The notes beneath the pieces were generated by a model, which was given only the letters and a program-made list of their open reading frames with translations, was not told where the DNA came from and searched no databases. Shown here one piece after another: positions 8,695 through 18,683 of a stretch of DNA of 64,000 bases. The DNA is taken from positions 62,001 through 126,000 of the forward strand of contig JAJEBR010000060.1 in NCBI GenBank assembly GCA_022822445.1, in the 5' to 3' direction. The position numbers and the translations under genes are program-made. This DNA is from Gemmatimonadota bacterium (GTDB lineage: Bacteria > Gemmatimonadota > Gemmatimonadetes > Longimicrobiales > Gaopeijiaceae). Each line of letters starts with the position of its first letter. Position 1 is the stretch's first letter.

Positions 8695-11600
8695 TCAGAA
8701 GCCCATGTTGACGGAGAACCAGAAGCTCCGGCTCGGTGGGTACGGCGCCACGTCGATGTTCCGCGCGATCGCCTCCGAACCGAAGTTGCTCACCTCGGGG
8801 TCCATCCCGTTGTAGCCCGTGAAGGTCAGCACGTTCCTGCCGCTGAGCGACAGCGTCATGTTGCTGACGCGTCCCCACATCATTTCGGTGAACCGCTCGG
8901 GCACGTTGTAGTTGACCGTGACCTCGCGGAGCTTCAGGAAGGTGGCGTCCTCCAGCCAGACGCTGGAGATCTTGCTCGGGTACACCCGCAGGCGGAAGTC
9001 GCCGAGCGATTCGCCGGGCATGCATCCGGGATCCGTGCACTCGTCGGCGTAGTCCTCGGCGTTCTTGCTGAGGTCGTAGAGCCAGCCGGTCAGGTTTGCC
9101 ACGGTGCCGCCCTGCTGCCAGTCGAAGAGCATGTAGGCGCTGATGTCGCCGAAGCGGAAGTCGTTACCGAAGCCCATGCGGAAGTCGGGATTCGCGTCAC
9201 CGAGGACAACGATGATCCGGTCGCCCACCTCGCAGGGCCCCCCGCAGCGCGGGTCGTTGGCGACGGAGGCGGTGTCGCGGCCGAAGAAGGCCGACGGCGA
9301 CTTGCCCTCCGTGATCTGGAATCCGCCGAGGGCCGTCCCGAAACCGCCCGCCCGGAACTCGGGCACCGGCAGTTCGACGATCTCGCTGCGGTCCGTGGAG
9401 AAGGTGGCGCTCGCCGTCCAGCTGAAGGATTCCGTGGTCACCGGGAAGACCGTCAGCCCGGCCTCCACGCCCAGCGTCTCCATCACCCCGCCGTTGAAGA
9501 TCTGGGTGCTGAAGCCGGTCGACGGCGGCAGCGCGCGCTGCAGGAGCAGGTCGGTGATCTCCTTCTGGTAGACGGTCAGCTCCACGGTGGCGCGGTCACC
9601 CAGCAGGGTGGCGTCGGTGCCGACCTCGATCTCGCGCTGGCGCTCGGGCTTCAGGTCGGGCGCCACGGTGGTCCCCGAGACCGAGAAGGTCTGCAGACCA
9701 CCGATGTTGCCGGTGTTCAGGGTGCTGAACTTCTGCCCGTAGAGCGGCTGGTTGCCCGACTGGCCGAAGGCGGCCCGCAGCTTGATCTCGTCGACGAGTC
9801 CGGGCGCGAGACCCGGAAAGCGGTAGGACGCCGCGGCCTTGGGGTAGTAGAAAAGCGACGACGGCTCGGCGTTGTTGCTGCTCTGGTCGGCGCGGATGGC
9901 GCCGGTGAGGAGGAGCCTGTCGCCGAGCAGGAATTCCTCCTGCACGAAGAACCCGACGTCCCTCACCTGCTGGCGGTTCTGGCGCACCGACAGGTCCGTC
10001 CCGTCGTCGGCGTTCGAAAGACCCGCAACCAGGTTCCTCGCCGCGATCCTCGAGACGTCGAGATCGCGCTCCTCGTACTGGAATCCCGCCGAGAGGGTCG
10101 AGGTGAAGCGGTCGTGCGTGAGGGTGTAGATCGCGTTGGTGCTAACATTGACGAAGCGGCTGGCCGCGTCCCCCTTCACCGAGGTACCCGGCAGTCCGTC
10201 GTCGGGCTCGTACTGGAGCTCGGGAGGACTGAAGATCGTGTTCTGCTGGGTGAAGAAGTCCACCCCCGCATTCGCCACGAAGCGGACCGCGTGCGCGCCC
10301 GAAACGTAGGCGTCCCAGGAGAGGTTCCCCGCCCCGATGAACCGGTACACGTCCTCGTCGTTGACGACGTTCGCTGCGGTTTCGAGGATGTTGCTGTTGG
10401 CGAACGGGTTGTGCGGCCAGGAGCCGTCGTCGCGCTGCCGCAGGTCGATGAACGACGGGGTCGACGGCAGCGTCATCCAGTAGCTGATGCTGCGGTTGTC
10501 GTTGTTGGTGAAGCCGCGGGCGGTCCTGGTGTGCAGCGCGGTCGTGCTGATCCGGAAGAGGACCGAGGAGCCGATGCTCTGGTCCACGTTCAGCTTGAGC
10601 GACTGCTTGTCGTAGCCGGTGCCGGTGACGATGCCGCCGTCGTGCTTCAGGAGCCCGGACACATAGTAGCGGGTGGACTCGTTCCCCCCGTTCACGCTGA
10701 GCGCGCTCTCGTAGGACAGCGGCGTGTTCCCCGCCAGGTACTCCTCATGGTCGAAGAAGGCGTCGGAGGAGTAGAAGTTGGCGGCGTTGGGGCCGAAGGC
10801 GTCCACCGCGTCGTCGAGCGTGGCGAACTTGCGCAGCCCGAGGTCGTTGGCCTTCTGGAAGAAGCCCAGGCGCTGGGTGAAGTTGAATCGGGGCGCGCCC
10901 ACCAGGCCGCGTTTCGTGGTGATCAGGACCACGCCGTTGGTGGCCTTCGAGCCGTAGATCGCCGACGCCGACGCCCCCTTGAGAACCTCGATGCTCTCGA
11001 TGTCGTTGGGGTTGAGGTCGGCGATCCGGTTCGGCGCGTTGTCCTGCTGGCCGCCACGGACCGGGTTGCTCGACGAGACCGTGACCACGTGCACGTTGGA
11101 CGCGATCTCGTCGTTGCTGACGATCACGCCGTCGACGACGTAGAGCGGCCGGTGGTCCCCGATGATCGACGAGGTCCCGCGCAGCTGCACCTGGATGCCG
11201 CCGCCGGGGGCGCCGTTGTTGGCCTGCACGTTGGCGCCCGCGATGCGGCCCTGGAGCGCCTGCTCGAAGCTGGCGACAGGTGCGCGGGTAAGGTCGTCCG
11301 CGCCGACCGTGGCCACCGCGTTGGCAAGGTTCTGGCGGCGCACCCCGGTCGCCTGGCCGGTCACGACGATCTCGTCGAGGTTGAGCACGTCGCGCTCAAG
11401 CTCGATGGGGACGTTGGTCTGCCCGGCGGCAACGGTGATCTCGACGCTGCGGTAGCCGATGATCCGCACGTTGAGCTGCTGCTCGCCGGCCGGAAGTTCA
11501 AGGGAGAAGTTGCCCTCGTCGTTGGAATAGGTGTGGACGGTGGTGCCCTCCACGTTGATCAGCGCGGACGCAATCGGGACTTCGCCACCCGTCTCGGTGA

Positions 11601-11700
11601 CCTTGCCGGTCACGGTGCGGGTCTGGGCGGAGAGGGGTGGTGCCCCGAGGAACACGCCAAGCAGGAGGAGGAGGATCGAACGGTTGAGCCGGTGTGGCAT
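8695..11700 (-). CDS. SusC/RagA-family TonB-linked outer-membrane transporter
   Basis: This 1001-aa protein has a signal peptide ending at PPLSAQ, a carboxypeptidase-like regulatory domain (VTGKVTETGGEVPIASALIN), a plug domain (RRQNLANAVATVGADDL, LQGRIAGANVQANNGAPGGG, LRGTSSIIGDHRPLYVVDGV) and a large beta-barrel ending with an aromatic residue (SFWFSVNMGF). It would import nutrients across the outer membrane using TonB energy, in complex with the SusD protein encoded directly downstream. The upstream 196-bp gap holds a -10-like TATATT on the minus strand. A possible TonB partner-like gene is at 45280-46137, though the link is only by family. Confidence 0.94.
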   Translation of the reverse strand: MPHRLNRSILLLLLGVFLGAPPLSAQTRTVTGKVTETGGEVPIASALINVEGTTVHTYSNDEGNFSLELPAGEQQLNVRIIGYRSVEITVAAGQTNVPIELERDVLNLDEIVVTGQATGVRRQNLANAVATVGADDLTRAPVASFEQALQGRIAGANVQANNGAPGGGIQVQLRGTSSIIGDHRPLYVVDGVIVSNDEIASNVHVVTVSSSNPVRGGQQDNAPNRIADLNPNDIESIEVLKGASASAIYGSKATNGVVLITTKRGLVGAPRFNFTQRLGFFQKANDLGLRKFATLDDAVDAFGPNAANFYSSDAFFDHEEYLAGNTPLSYESALSVNGGNESTRYYVSGLLKHDGGIVTGTGYDKQSLKLNVDQSIGSSVLFRISTTALHTRTARGFTNNDNRSISYWMTLPSTPSFIDLRQRDDGSWPHNPFANSNILETAANVVNDEDVYRFIGAGNLSWDAYVSGAHAVRFVANAGVDFFTQQNTIFSPPELQYEPDDGLPGTSVKGDAASRFVNVSTNAIYTLTHDRFTSTLSAGFQYEERDLDVSRIAARNLVAGLSNADDGTDLSVRQNRQQVRDVGFFVQEEFLLGDRLLLTGAIRADQSSNNAEPSSLFYYPKAAASYRFPGLAPGLVDEIKLRAAFGQSGNQPLYGQKFSTLNTGNIGGLQTFSVSGTTVAPDLKPERQREIEVGTDATLLGDRATVELTVYQKEITDLLLQRALPPSTGFSTQIFNGGVMETLGVEAGLTVFPVTTESFSWTASATFSTDRSEIVELPVPEFRAGGFGTALGGFQITEGKSPSAFFGRDTASVANDPRCGGPCEVGDRIIVVLGDANPDFRMGFGNDFRFGDISAYMLFDWQQGGTVANLTGWLYDLSKNAEDYADECTDPGCMPGESLGDFRLRVYPSKISSVWLEDATFLKLREVTVNYNVPERFTEMMWGRVSNMTLSLSGRNVLTFTGYNGMDPEVSNFGSEAIARNIDVAPYPPSRSFWFSVNMGF

Positions 11701-11793
11701 GAGGACCTCCCTGGTTCGGGAATGGCGGTGGCCCGCCTTGTGGACCGGCGTCTACCGGGTGGCTCGCGGGCCGCTGCGAAGGGTTAATCGGTA

Positions 11794-11799
11794 AATATA
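11794..11799 (-). promoter_or_regulatory. Candidate -10 box upstream of susC
   Basis: The minus strand reads TATATT here, 94 bases before the susC start, in an AT-rich island next to an 8-G run (11802-11809). A similar TATATT precedes the third ankyrin gene. No convincing -35 box is seen. Confidence 0.3.
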
Positions 11800-11896
11800 G
11801 TGGGGGGGGATCGCTTGGCGAAAGAGGCAGTGCGTGGGGGAGGAAAATCAGGCAGGGTGTCGGCGACGTGGTGGTCCAAGAACGGGCCGGAAAGGG

Positions 11897-14800
11897 TCAG
11901 CGAAGGGTGCGCCGCACCACCTCCAGCCCCTGCAGCGCCCGGTTCTCCCGCGCGTAGTCCAGGGGGGTTCTGTCTTCTTCGTCGGGCACCGTCAGGTCGG
12001 CGCCGAGGCGCAGAAGTGTGGGAAAGACGGCCGGGTTGGACCGTGCCGCGAGATGAAGGGGAGTGCTGCCCGAATGGTCGCGTGCGTTCAGACCCGCGCC
12101 CATGCTGACCAGTGCCTCCAGGACGGCGGGGTTGGGGTTGCTGGATGCGGCCAGGTGCAGGGGCGTGGCGCCGGATTCCGGGATCCGTGCGTGGATGTCC
12201 GCTCCGAACCGGACGAGAAGCGTGACGATTCCGGGAGTCGGGTTCCGTTCGGCCGCAGCGTGCAAGGGTGTCCTGCCGATCCTTTCGACCGGGAACCCGC
12301 CGCTGGTTGCGAGGTCCACGCCCCACGCATTCACCTCCGCTCCCGCGTCGAGCAGCGCCTTCAGAACGGCGGGGTTGGCGTTGCGAACGGCGGCTTCGTG
12401 GAGCGGGGTTCTGCCTCCACTCCTGCGTGCGTTCACCCTTGCCCCACCCTCCACCAGCACGTTGATCATCGCCGGATCGGCGTTCCACCCGGCAGCCTGC
12501 TGGAGCGGCGTGCCGTTGTGGCCGAGCGCATTCGGGTTCGCACCCGCCGCGAGCAATGCCGCCGCGACCCCGGGATCCGGGTTGGTGGACGCCGCGTGCA
12601 GCGGTGTGAAGTCCCAACCCCAGTCAACTCCGAAGCCGGTCGCCCACGCATTCGCCTCCGCGCCCGCTTCCAGGAGGACGTCCACGACAGCGGCCGTACC
12701 GGACCTGGCGGCATGGTGCAGGGGATTGTTGCCGTCCCGGTCCACGGCGTGGACTTCCGCACCGGCCTCCAGGCATCGGCGGACGAGAGCCGGCGACGCG
12801 GCGATGGCAAAGCCTCTCGTGTTCCAGTGTTCGCAACCGGCCGTCAACGAGGCTTCGCGGCGCGTTGGCAGCGCCGCGGAATCCGCGCCCAGCTGGAGGA
12901 GCGTCGCACGAAGTCTGTCCCCATACCTGTTTGCCACCAGGGCGAGAGCGGTTTGACCGAGTGCGTTGCGAGCATCGACCTCCGCTCCCGCCTCGACGAG
13001 GATGGCGGCGGTTTCGGGAGCGCGGTAAGAACCCGAGGCCGCCAAGAGATGAAGGGGCGTGTTGCCATGCTCGTCGCGGGCAGTGACGTCGGCACCCGCC
13101 TCGATGCACCCCGCAACGCTTTCGGGCGGTGCAGGACGGCCACTCCGTGAAGACGCGAAAAACGCGCTGTCCGGCCATTCGCAGACGGCGAGGCGCGCGC
13201 TCCTGCCCCGGTTGTCCAGCGCTTCGGAATCGGCGCCCAGGTCCAGCAACCGGTCTCGCACCAACGGGACGTACGCCTCGCCAGCGACGTGCAGCGGCGT
13301 CTCGCCCGCCCCGTTGCCGGCGTTCGGATCGGCACCGGCGTCGACCAGAGCGGCAACAATTGCGGCGTCGAAGCGGAAGGACAGCCGGTCCTCGCCATAC
13401 CACCTCGACGGGCGGGCGACCTTGTGCAGCGGGGTGCCCCCGTTTGCGTCTCCGGCCCCGGCGTCCGCGCCGTACCGCAGGAGCGCGGCCACACCGGCGT
13501 GCTTCTTTGCCGATACCGCGCGGTGCAGCGGAGTCTCGCCCGAAGCATTCGGGCGGTTCGGATCCGCCCCCGCCTCCAGGAGGATCGTGACAACGGCATT
13601 TTCGGCGGGCCCGGTCGGACGGGGACCCGCCGGATCGAATGGCGGAAACAGCCGGAGTGGCCAGTCCGCCGCCAGGTGGAGCGGGGTCCGACCGTCGGAA
13701 TCACTGAGGTCGACCTCGGCTCCCGCATCCAGCAGAGACGTGACGAAGGCCTCGTTGTTCGACCTGCTCGCCAGATGCAGCGGGGTCTCGCCGGCGTCGT
13801 TGAGGGCGTTCGGATCGGCTCCGGATTCGAGGAGCATTTCGAATACCTCTTGCGCCGCCGGGTCATCAGCGTCCCCTCGGGTGACGGCCCAATGCAGAGC
13901 GGTCGTGCCGTAGCGGCCCCCTCGGGCGGTCACGTCCGCGCCCGCCTCAAGCAACGCCTCAACGAGTGCAGGATTCCCCGGCCTTCCCCAGTCGCGAGAA
14001 ACGGCCTCAAGCAGAGGCGTCGAGTTGGCGTTGTCGCGGACGTTGATGTCCGAGCCGGCTTCGAGCAGACGGAAGACAACGAGGGGGCTGTCGCTCCACG
14101 CCGCCTGGTGCAGGGGGATCTGGCCACTGGCGGCGCGCGCGCCTGGATCCGCACCGGCCTGCAACAACAGGGTGACGACGGCGGGGTTGCCGCTGGCGGC
14201 CGCATGGTGGAGTGGTGACCGGCCCCTGGCGTCACGGGCGTGCACGTCGGCGCCGGCTGCGAGGAGCGCGCCGGCGACGGCCGGGTTTGTGTTGGTGGCC
14301 GCGTAGTGGAGGGGGGTCCTGCGGTCGCCCGGGCGGAAGGAGGGCCGCACGCGCCCGAGAGGCCGGGGAACGCGAACATCATCGCGCGGATCCACTTCGG
14401 CGCCGGCCTCCAGGAGCAATGCGGCGACGGCGGCGTCCGGGTTCGTCGCCGCGTAGTGCAACGGGGTCTGACCCTGGCCGCTGCGCACATTCACATCCGC
14501 GCCCGCCTCGACGAGGAGCGTCAGGCTCCCGGCGTCGCCCTGCAGTGCGGCGTGGTGAAGTGGGGTGTAGCCGTCATCGTCCGTTGCGTGCAGGTCCGAC
14601 CCGGACTCGATGCAATCCGCCACCGCGCTCGTTGACGCCATGCGGGCGAAGACGGGCGTGTTCCAGTTGCGGCAGTGCGTGGGGTCGGCGAGGTCGCCGC
14701 GATCGTTCCGCGCCAGCGGGTCGGCCCCCATCTCCAGCAATGTCTGGACGACGGCGGGATTGGCATTGTCCCAGGCCGCGTGGAGCGGCGTGTTCCAGGC

Positions 14801-15175
14801 GTCGTCTCGTCTGTTAGCCGCCCCGCCCGCTCCGATGAGCGTGTTGATGACGGCGGGGTCCCCGGTGTGTCGAGCCGCCAGATGCAAGGGGGTGCGGCCA
14901 CGCTCGTCCAGGATGTCGGGATCCGCGCCCTGGTCGAGACAGGAGCTGACATCGTCCGCCGCAGCGGCTTCGAAGAATGCGGCGAGACGGCCCGCGTGCC
15001 AGTCCTCGCAGTCGGGCGGGCGGGCGTCGGTGGGCGCACCGGGCTGACAGGATGGCAGGAGCGCGCAGAGGAGCAGCGCTGTCGGGCCGCCGGTGCATGG
15101 TCGCCCGGCCGCGACACCTCGGCGCAAACGAAGACGACCGGCTGGTGCGGGTTGTTGTCCTGTCGTCGATGACAT
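11897..15175 (-). CDS. Secreted ankyrin-repeat lipoprotein 1
   Basis: This 1092-aa protein has a hydrophobic N-terminal stretch ending in a lipobox (ALLLCALLPSC), so it is probably a lipoprotein exported across the inner membrane. The rest is about 24 ankyrin-like units (TPLHLAA...NPAVVxxLLEAGAD). Four non-ankyrin caps, each with two cysteines, restart the array: DCEDWHAG...SCLDQGAD, THCRNWNT...DCIESGSD, VCEWPDSAFF...GCIEAGAD and GCEHWNTRGF...RCLEAGAE. In an oxidising compartment each pair could form a disulfide. The C-terminus (RTPLDYARENRALQGLEVV) is shared with both paralogs downstream of it in the window. ATG 15184 is possible but lies four bases from the repeat element; ATG 15175 leaves more leader. 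Ankyrin proteins mediate protein binding, and in host-associated bacteria can act on host cells. Confidence 0.88.
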   Translation of the reverse strand: MSSTTGQQPAPAGRLRLRRGVAAGRPCTGGPTALLLCALLPSCQPGAPTDARPPDCEDWHAGRLAAFFEAAAADDVSSCLDQGADPDILDERGRTPLHLAARHTGDPAVINTLIGAGGAANRRDDAWNTPLHAAWDNANPAVVQTLLEMGADPLARNDRGDLADPTHCRNWNTPVFARMASTSAVADCIESGSDLHATDDDGYTPLHHAALQGDAGSLTLLVEAGADVNVRSGQGQTPLHYAATNPDAAVAALLLEAGAEVDPRDDVRVPRPLGRVRPSFRPGDRRTPLHYAATNTNPAVAGALLAAGADVHARDARGRSPLHHAAASGNPAVVTLLLQAGADPGARAASGQIPLHQAAWSDSPLVVFRLLEAGSDINVRDNANSTPLLEAVSRDWGRPGNPALVEALLEAGADVTARGGRYGTTALHWAVTRGDADDPAAQEVFEMLLESGADPNALNDAGETPLHLASRSNNEAFVTSLLDAGAEVDLSDSDGRTPLHLAADWPLRLFPPFDPAGPRPTGPAENAVVTILLEAGADPNRPNASGETPLHRAVSAKKHAGVAALLRYGADAGAGDANGGTPLHKVARPSRWYGEDRLSFRFDAAIVAALVDAGADPNAGNGAGETPLHVAGEAYVPLVRDRLLDLGADSEALDNRGRSARLAVCEWPDSAFFASSRSGRPAPPESVAGCIEAGADVTARDEHGNTPLHLLAASGSYRAPETAAILVEAGAEVDARNALGQTALALVANRYGDRLRATLLQLGADSAALPTRREASLTAGCEHWNTRGFAIAASPALVRRCLEAGAEVHAVDRDGNNPLHHAARSGTAAVVDVLLEAGAEANAWATGFGVDWGWDFTPLHAASTNPDPGVAAALLAAGANPNALGHNGTPLQQAAGWNADPAMINVLVEGGARVNARRSGGRTPLHEAAVRNANPAVLKALLDAGAEVNAWGVDLATSGGFPVERIGRTPLHAAAERNPTPGIVTLLVRFGADIHARIPESGATPLHLAASSNPNPAVLEALVSMGAGLNARDHSGSTPLHLAARSNPAVFPTLLRLGADLTVPDEEDRTPLDYARENRALQGLEVVRRTLR

Positions 15176-15188
15176 GAGGCTCATCGAT

Positions 15189-15225
15189 GTAAGGTGAAGG
15201 TTACAAAATGACTATTTCAGTTTAC
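15189..15225. repeat. 37-bp GTMA/TKAC element (copy 2)
   Basis: Units GTAAGGTGAAGGTTAC (15189-15204) and GACTATTTCAGTTTAC (15210-15225) flank spacer AAAAT. It lies immediately upstream of ankyrin gene 1 and 38 bases downstream of the ankyrin gene 2 stop, both on the minus strand. Confidence 0.85.
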
Positions 15226-15263
15226 ATAATCAGGCTGGAAGCCAGGTCCGCGGGTATTGCAAA

Positions 15264-18200
15264 TCATCCCCCCGACCGCCGCACCACTTCCAGCCCCTGG
15301 AGCGCCCGGTTGTCGCGCGCGTAGTCGAGTGGGGTCCTGCCCTCGTCGTCGAGCGCCTCCGGGTCGGCGCCGAGGCGCAGCAGGACGGGGAAGACGGCCG
15401 GGTTGTAACGCGCCGCGAGATGAAGGGGGGTTTGGCCCAGTTCATCGCGTGCGTCCAGATCCGCGCCGAGAGCGGTCAGGAGCTCCACGACCGGCCTGTT
15501 GCGGTTGCCGGACGCCGCCGCGTGAAGCGGAGTCGCCCCCGAGCGGTTGCGCGCATGCAGGTCCGCGCCGGCGTCGAGCAACGTTTGAAGGACGGCGGGG
15601 TTGGGATTGCGCTCCGCCGCCAGGTGGAGCGCCGTTCTTCCACCGGCACCCCGGGCATGCAGATCCGCACCGGCGTCGAGCAGGGCGGAGATCACCTCGG
15701 GGTTGTCGTTACTTCCGGCCGCTTCCAGCAACGGCGTCTCCCCCCCGTCCGCACGCGCGTTTGCGTCCGCACCGGCACTCAGCATCGATGCGATCACGGT
15801 CGGGTCGGGGGTCGTCCGCGCCGCATGGTGAAGCGGGGTCATGCCGCTCCAGGAACCACGGAAGAGTCCGGTCGTTCGTGCGTTGACGTCGGCCCCCGCG
15901 TGCAACAGCGCGGCAACCACCCCGGGGTTCGGGTTCGCGGTCGCTTCGTGCAGCGGGGTGTCGTCCCACCTGCCGTGGTAGCGGTACCCCGTTGCCCATG
16001 CGTTCACCTCCGCCCCCGCTTCCAGCAGCGCGGCCAGGACCGCCGGTTCCGGGTTGTGACGGGCGGCGAGGTGCAGGGGGGAATAGTCGCTGCCGTCACG
16101 CGCGTTCACTTCGGCACCGGCCTCGACGAGCACCGGGATCACCGCAGGGTCGCGGGCCCGCTCCGCTGCCAGGTGCAGCGGTGCAGGACCTCCGCCCGGG
16201 CTCAGCAAGATTTCGCGAGGCTCCTCGCCGCGGGCATTGACGTCGGCACCCCTTCGGATGCAGCCGAAGACGATGGCGGCCGTCGCGGCCCGGAAGAAGG
16301 CGCGCGTGTTCCAGTTCGCGCAGTCCGCGGCATCGGCGGCATGTTCCATCTGCAACCTCAGCGCCGCGGCGCCCCCGAGTTCGACCAGGCGGGCGATGAC
16401 GCCGCCGTTCCCTCCTTCGAGCGCTTCATGCAGTGGTGTGCGGCCGGTCTCGTCAGCAGCGTCCACCGATGCCCCCGCGTCGACCAGGAGCTGGACGACC
16501 GGAGGCGACCGCGCCGCGTGGTGAAGGGGTGTGCGGCGCGAGTCGTCGCGCGCGTTGACATCCGCGCCTGCTTCCAGGAGGGCAGCCGCCAGATCGATCC
16601 TCCCCCGCCCCGCAACGTCGTGAAGGAGGGTGGTGCCCCAATCCGATCGCGCGTTCACGTCCGCACCGGCCTCCGCGAGCATCCCGATGAGCGTGGCCGC
16701 GAAGTGGTTCGGCCTGAAGGCGTTCACCAGGTGATGCAGGGGCGTATTCCCGTTGTGGTCCCGGGCGTTCACGTCGGCGCCATGCTCGATGCAGCCCTGC
16801 ACGCTCTCGGGCGGGGCGGTGCTGATGAACTCCTCGTCCGGAAACTCGCAAACCCGGCGATCACGCACGGTCATCCCGCGGTTGTCCGGAACCTCCCTGT
16901 CCGCGCCCAGCTCGATGAGCTTGTCCACCGCCACCTTGTCGCCGCTGTTCCAGGCAAGGTGCAGGAGAGTCTCTCCCCTCCCGTTGCGGGCGTTCACGTC
17001 CGCGCCCGCGCGCACCAGGGCGGAGACGATCGCCGTATCGGGACGCGAGGCGTCTGCCAGCCCACCCCGGCGGCGTGCCAGGTGCAGGGGCGTGTTACGG
17101 TCCTGGTCGCGAGCACCGGGATCCGCGCCCGCTTCCAGGAGCAGGGTCACGTTGTCGGGGTTGCGGCCGCGGGCAATAGCTGCGCCGTGCAACGGCACGC
17201 GGCCCCAGTCATCCGCGACATTCACGTCCGCCCCGGCCTCCAGCAGAGCGGCAACGACCGCCGGGGCACCGTATTCCGCCGCATTGTGAAGCGCGGACGA
17301 GCCATAATCGGCCTGCCGGTTCACCTGCGCGCCGGCCTCCAGCAGCATCAGGACCGTGGTGACGTCCTCGCCGAAACTCGCAAGGTGCAAGGGGGTCCGG
17401 CCGCTGTCGTCCCTGGAATCCACATCCGCACCGAGATCCAGCAGTGTGCCATGCAACCGGTGCCGTTCGGGGGATTCGTCATACATGAGGACTACGTGCA
17501 GGATGCTCCCCCGCCCACTGGTCACGCTCACGTCCGCTCCCGCTTCCAGCAACAGGCGGACCACCTGCACGCGGTCGGCCTGGACCATCGGCACGCTGCC
17601 GGCCACGAGCAAGGGAGTCGAGCCGTCGGAGTCACGCACCTCCAGCTCCGCACCGGCCTGGAGCAGCAGCGCGACAATCCCGGCGTCGCCCCAGAAAGCG
17701 GCTTCATGCAGTGGGGTGGAGCCATCGTTGTCGCGAGCGTTCACATCGGCCCCGGCCTCGAGGAGCATCGTCGCGTTGCGGAGGCTCCCGAGCGATGCGG
17801 CGACATGCAGCGGGGTGTGCCCGGCGTCGTTTCGAGCGTGCGGGTCGGCGCCCCGGCCCAGCAGCAGGGCGACAATGTCGTGGTACTCCGGTCCGAGGGT
17901 GAAGGTCAAACTCTCCCACCGGGACCGCTCCGACCCCCAGTGCAGCGGGGTGTTGCCTTCTCCGTCGCGTGCATGCAGGTCCGCGCCGGAGTCGAGGCAA
18001 CCCGCTACGTGCTCGGGAAGAGCCGTCCGGCGAAAGAGTGGTGTGTTCCAGTACTCACAGTGCGTCGGGTCGGCTGCTCTGCCCCGATCGTCGCGCGCCT
18101 CCGGGTCGGCCCCCGCGGCGAGCAGTTCCCGGATCACGGTACGTTCGTTGTTCCATGCCAGGTGAAGCGGGGTGCGCTCGTAGGCGTCGCGGGCGTTCAC

Positions 18201-18596
18201 GTTCGCGCCGGCCGCGAGCAGCGCGGCCATGACCTCGAAGTTCCGGTTCCCCACCGCGGCATCGTGCATGGGGGTGCGCCGCGCCCAGTCCCCCGCGTTG
18301 ACGTTCGCGCCGGCCGCGAGGAGCGCGGCCACGACTTCAAGGTCCCCGCCCCCCGCGGACGCCGCGTGCAGGAGGGTCTTGTTGTTGTCGTCGCGTGCGT
18401 GGATGTCGGTTCCACCGCGAAGGCAGGCGTTCACCGTGTCGGCGGTCGCCGTCCGAAGAAACAACGAGAAGCGGCCCTCGCTCCAGTCTTCGCAGTCCGG
18501 CGGCCCGTCTCCCGTCAGGATGGTGCGCTGGGCCGTGGCGGGGGTTGCGAGCAGCAGGAGAACTCCCGCTACTGCAAGTCGACTGAATCCTCTCAT
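15264..18596 (-). CDS. Secreted ankyrin-repeat protein 2
   Basis: This 1110-aa protein starts at ATG 18596 behind a clear GGAGG. A cleavable signal peptide (VAGVLLLLATPATAQ) predicts export. It has about 26 ankyrin-like units and four two-cysteine caps in the same order as paralog 1: DCEDWSEGRF...ACLRGGTD, HCEYWNTPLF...GCLDSGAD, VCEFPDEEF...GCIEHGAD and DCANWNTRAFF...GCIRRGAD. The third cap shares the PPES(V) motif with paralog 1, so the two genes descend from a duplication of the whole multi-cap architecture. Unlike paralog 1 it lacks a lipobox, so it may be free in the periplasm or secreted further. The C-terminus (RTPLDYARDNRALQGLEVV) is almost identical to paralog 1. The function is unknown. 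Confidence 0.9.
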   Translation of the reverse strand: MRGFSRLAVAGVLLLLATPATAQRTILTGDGPPDCEDWSEGRFSLFLRTATADTVNACLRGGTDIHARDDNNKTLLHAASAGGGDLEVVAALLAAGANVNAGDWARRTPMHDAAVGNRNFEVMAALLAAGANVNARDAYERTPLHLAWNNERTVIRELLAAGADPEARDDRGRAADPTHCEYWNTPLFRRTALPEHVAGCLDSGADLHARDGEGNTPLHWGSERSRWESLTFTLGPEYHDIVALLLGRGADPHARNDAGHTPLHVAASLGSLRNATMLLEAGADVNARDNDGSTPLHEAAFWGDAGIVALLLQAGAELEVRDSDGSTPLLVAGSVPMVQADRVQVVRLLLEAGADVSVTSGRGSILHVVLMYDESPERHRLHGTLLDLGADVDSRDDSGRTPLHLASFGEDVTTVLMLLEAGAQVNRQADYGSSALHNAAEYGAPAVVAALLEAGADVNVADDWGRVPLHGAAIARGRNPDNVTLLLEAGADPGARDQDRNTPLHLARRRGGLADASRPDTAIVSALVRAGADVNARNGRGETLLHLAWNSGDKVAVDKLIELGADREVPDNRGMTVRDRRVCEFPDEEFISTAPPESVQGCIEHGADVNARDHNGNTPLHHLVNAFRPNHFAATLIGMLAEAGADVNARSDWGTTLLHDVAGRGRIDLAAALLEAGADVNARDDSRRTPLHHAARSPPVVQLLVDAGASVDAADETGRTPLHEALEGGNGGVIARLVELGGAAALRLQMEHAADAADCANWNTRAFFRAATAAIVFGCIRRGADVNARGEEPREILLSPGGGPAPLHLAAERARDPAVIPVLVEAGAEVNARDGSDYSPLHLAARHNPEPAVLAALLEAGAEVNAWATGYRYHGRWDDTPLHEATANPNPGVVAALLHAGADVNARTTGLFRGSWSGMTPLHHAARTTPDPTVIASMLSAGADANARADGGETPLLEAAGSNDNPEVISALLDAGADLHARGAGGRTALHLAAERNPNPAVLQTLLDAGADLHARNRSGATPLHAAASGNRNRPVVELLTALGADLDARDELGQTPLHLAARYNPAVFPVLLRLGADPEALDDEGRTPLDYARDNRALQGLEVVRRSGG

Positions 18597-18643
18597 GAGA
18601 CCCTCCGCAGGAGCCACACCCTTACGGGCGATGATCGAGCACT

Positions 18644-18680
18644 GTAAGGCAGAGTTTACATTCTGACATGTGTAGTTTAC
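18644..18680. repeat. 37-bp GTMA/TKAC element (copy 3)
   Basis: Units GTAAGGCAGAGTTTAC (18644-18659) and GACATGTGTAGTTTAC (18665-18680) flank spacer ATTCT. It starts 47 bases upstream of the ankyrin gene 2 start and ends three bases from the ankyrin gene 3 stop. Confidence 0.87.
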
Positions 18681-18683
18681 CTC

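Noticed and set aside
15420-18647. Very long antisense ORF opposite ankyrin gene 2 (and similar long antisense frames opposite the S9 peptidase, SusC and ValS genes)
   Set aside because: Such frames are expected in very GC-rich coding DNA. They lack recognisable domains, and their compositions (Arg/Gly/Val-rich) mirror the sense codons.
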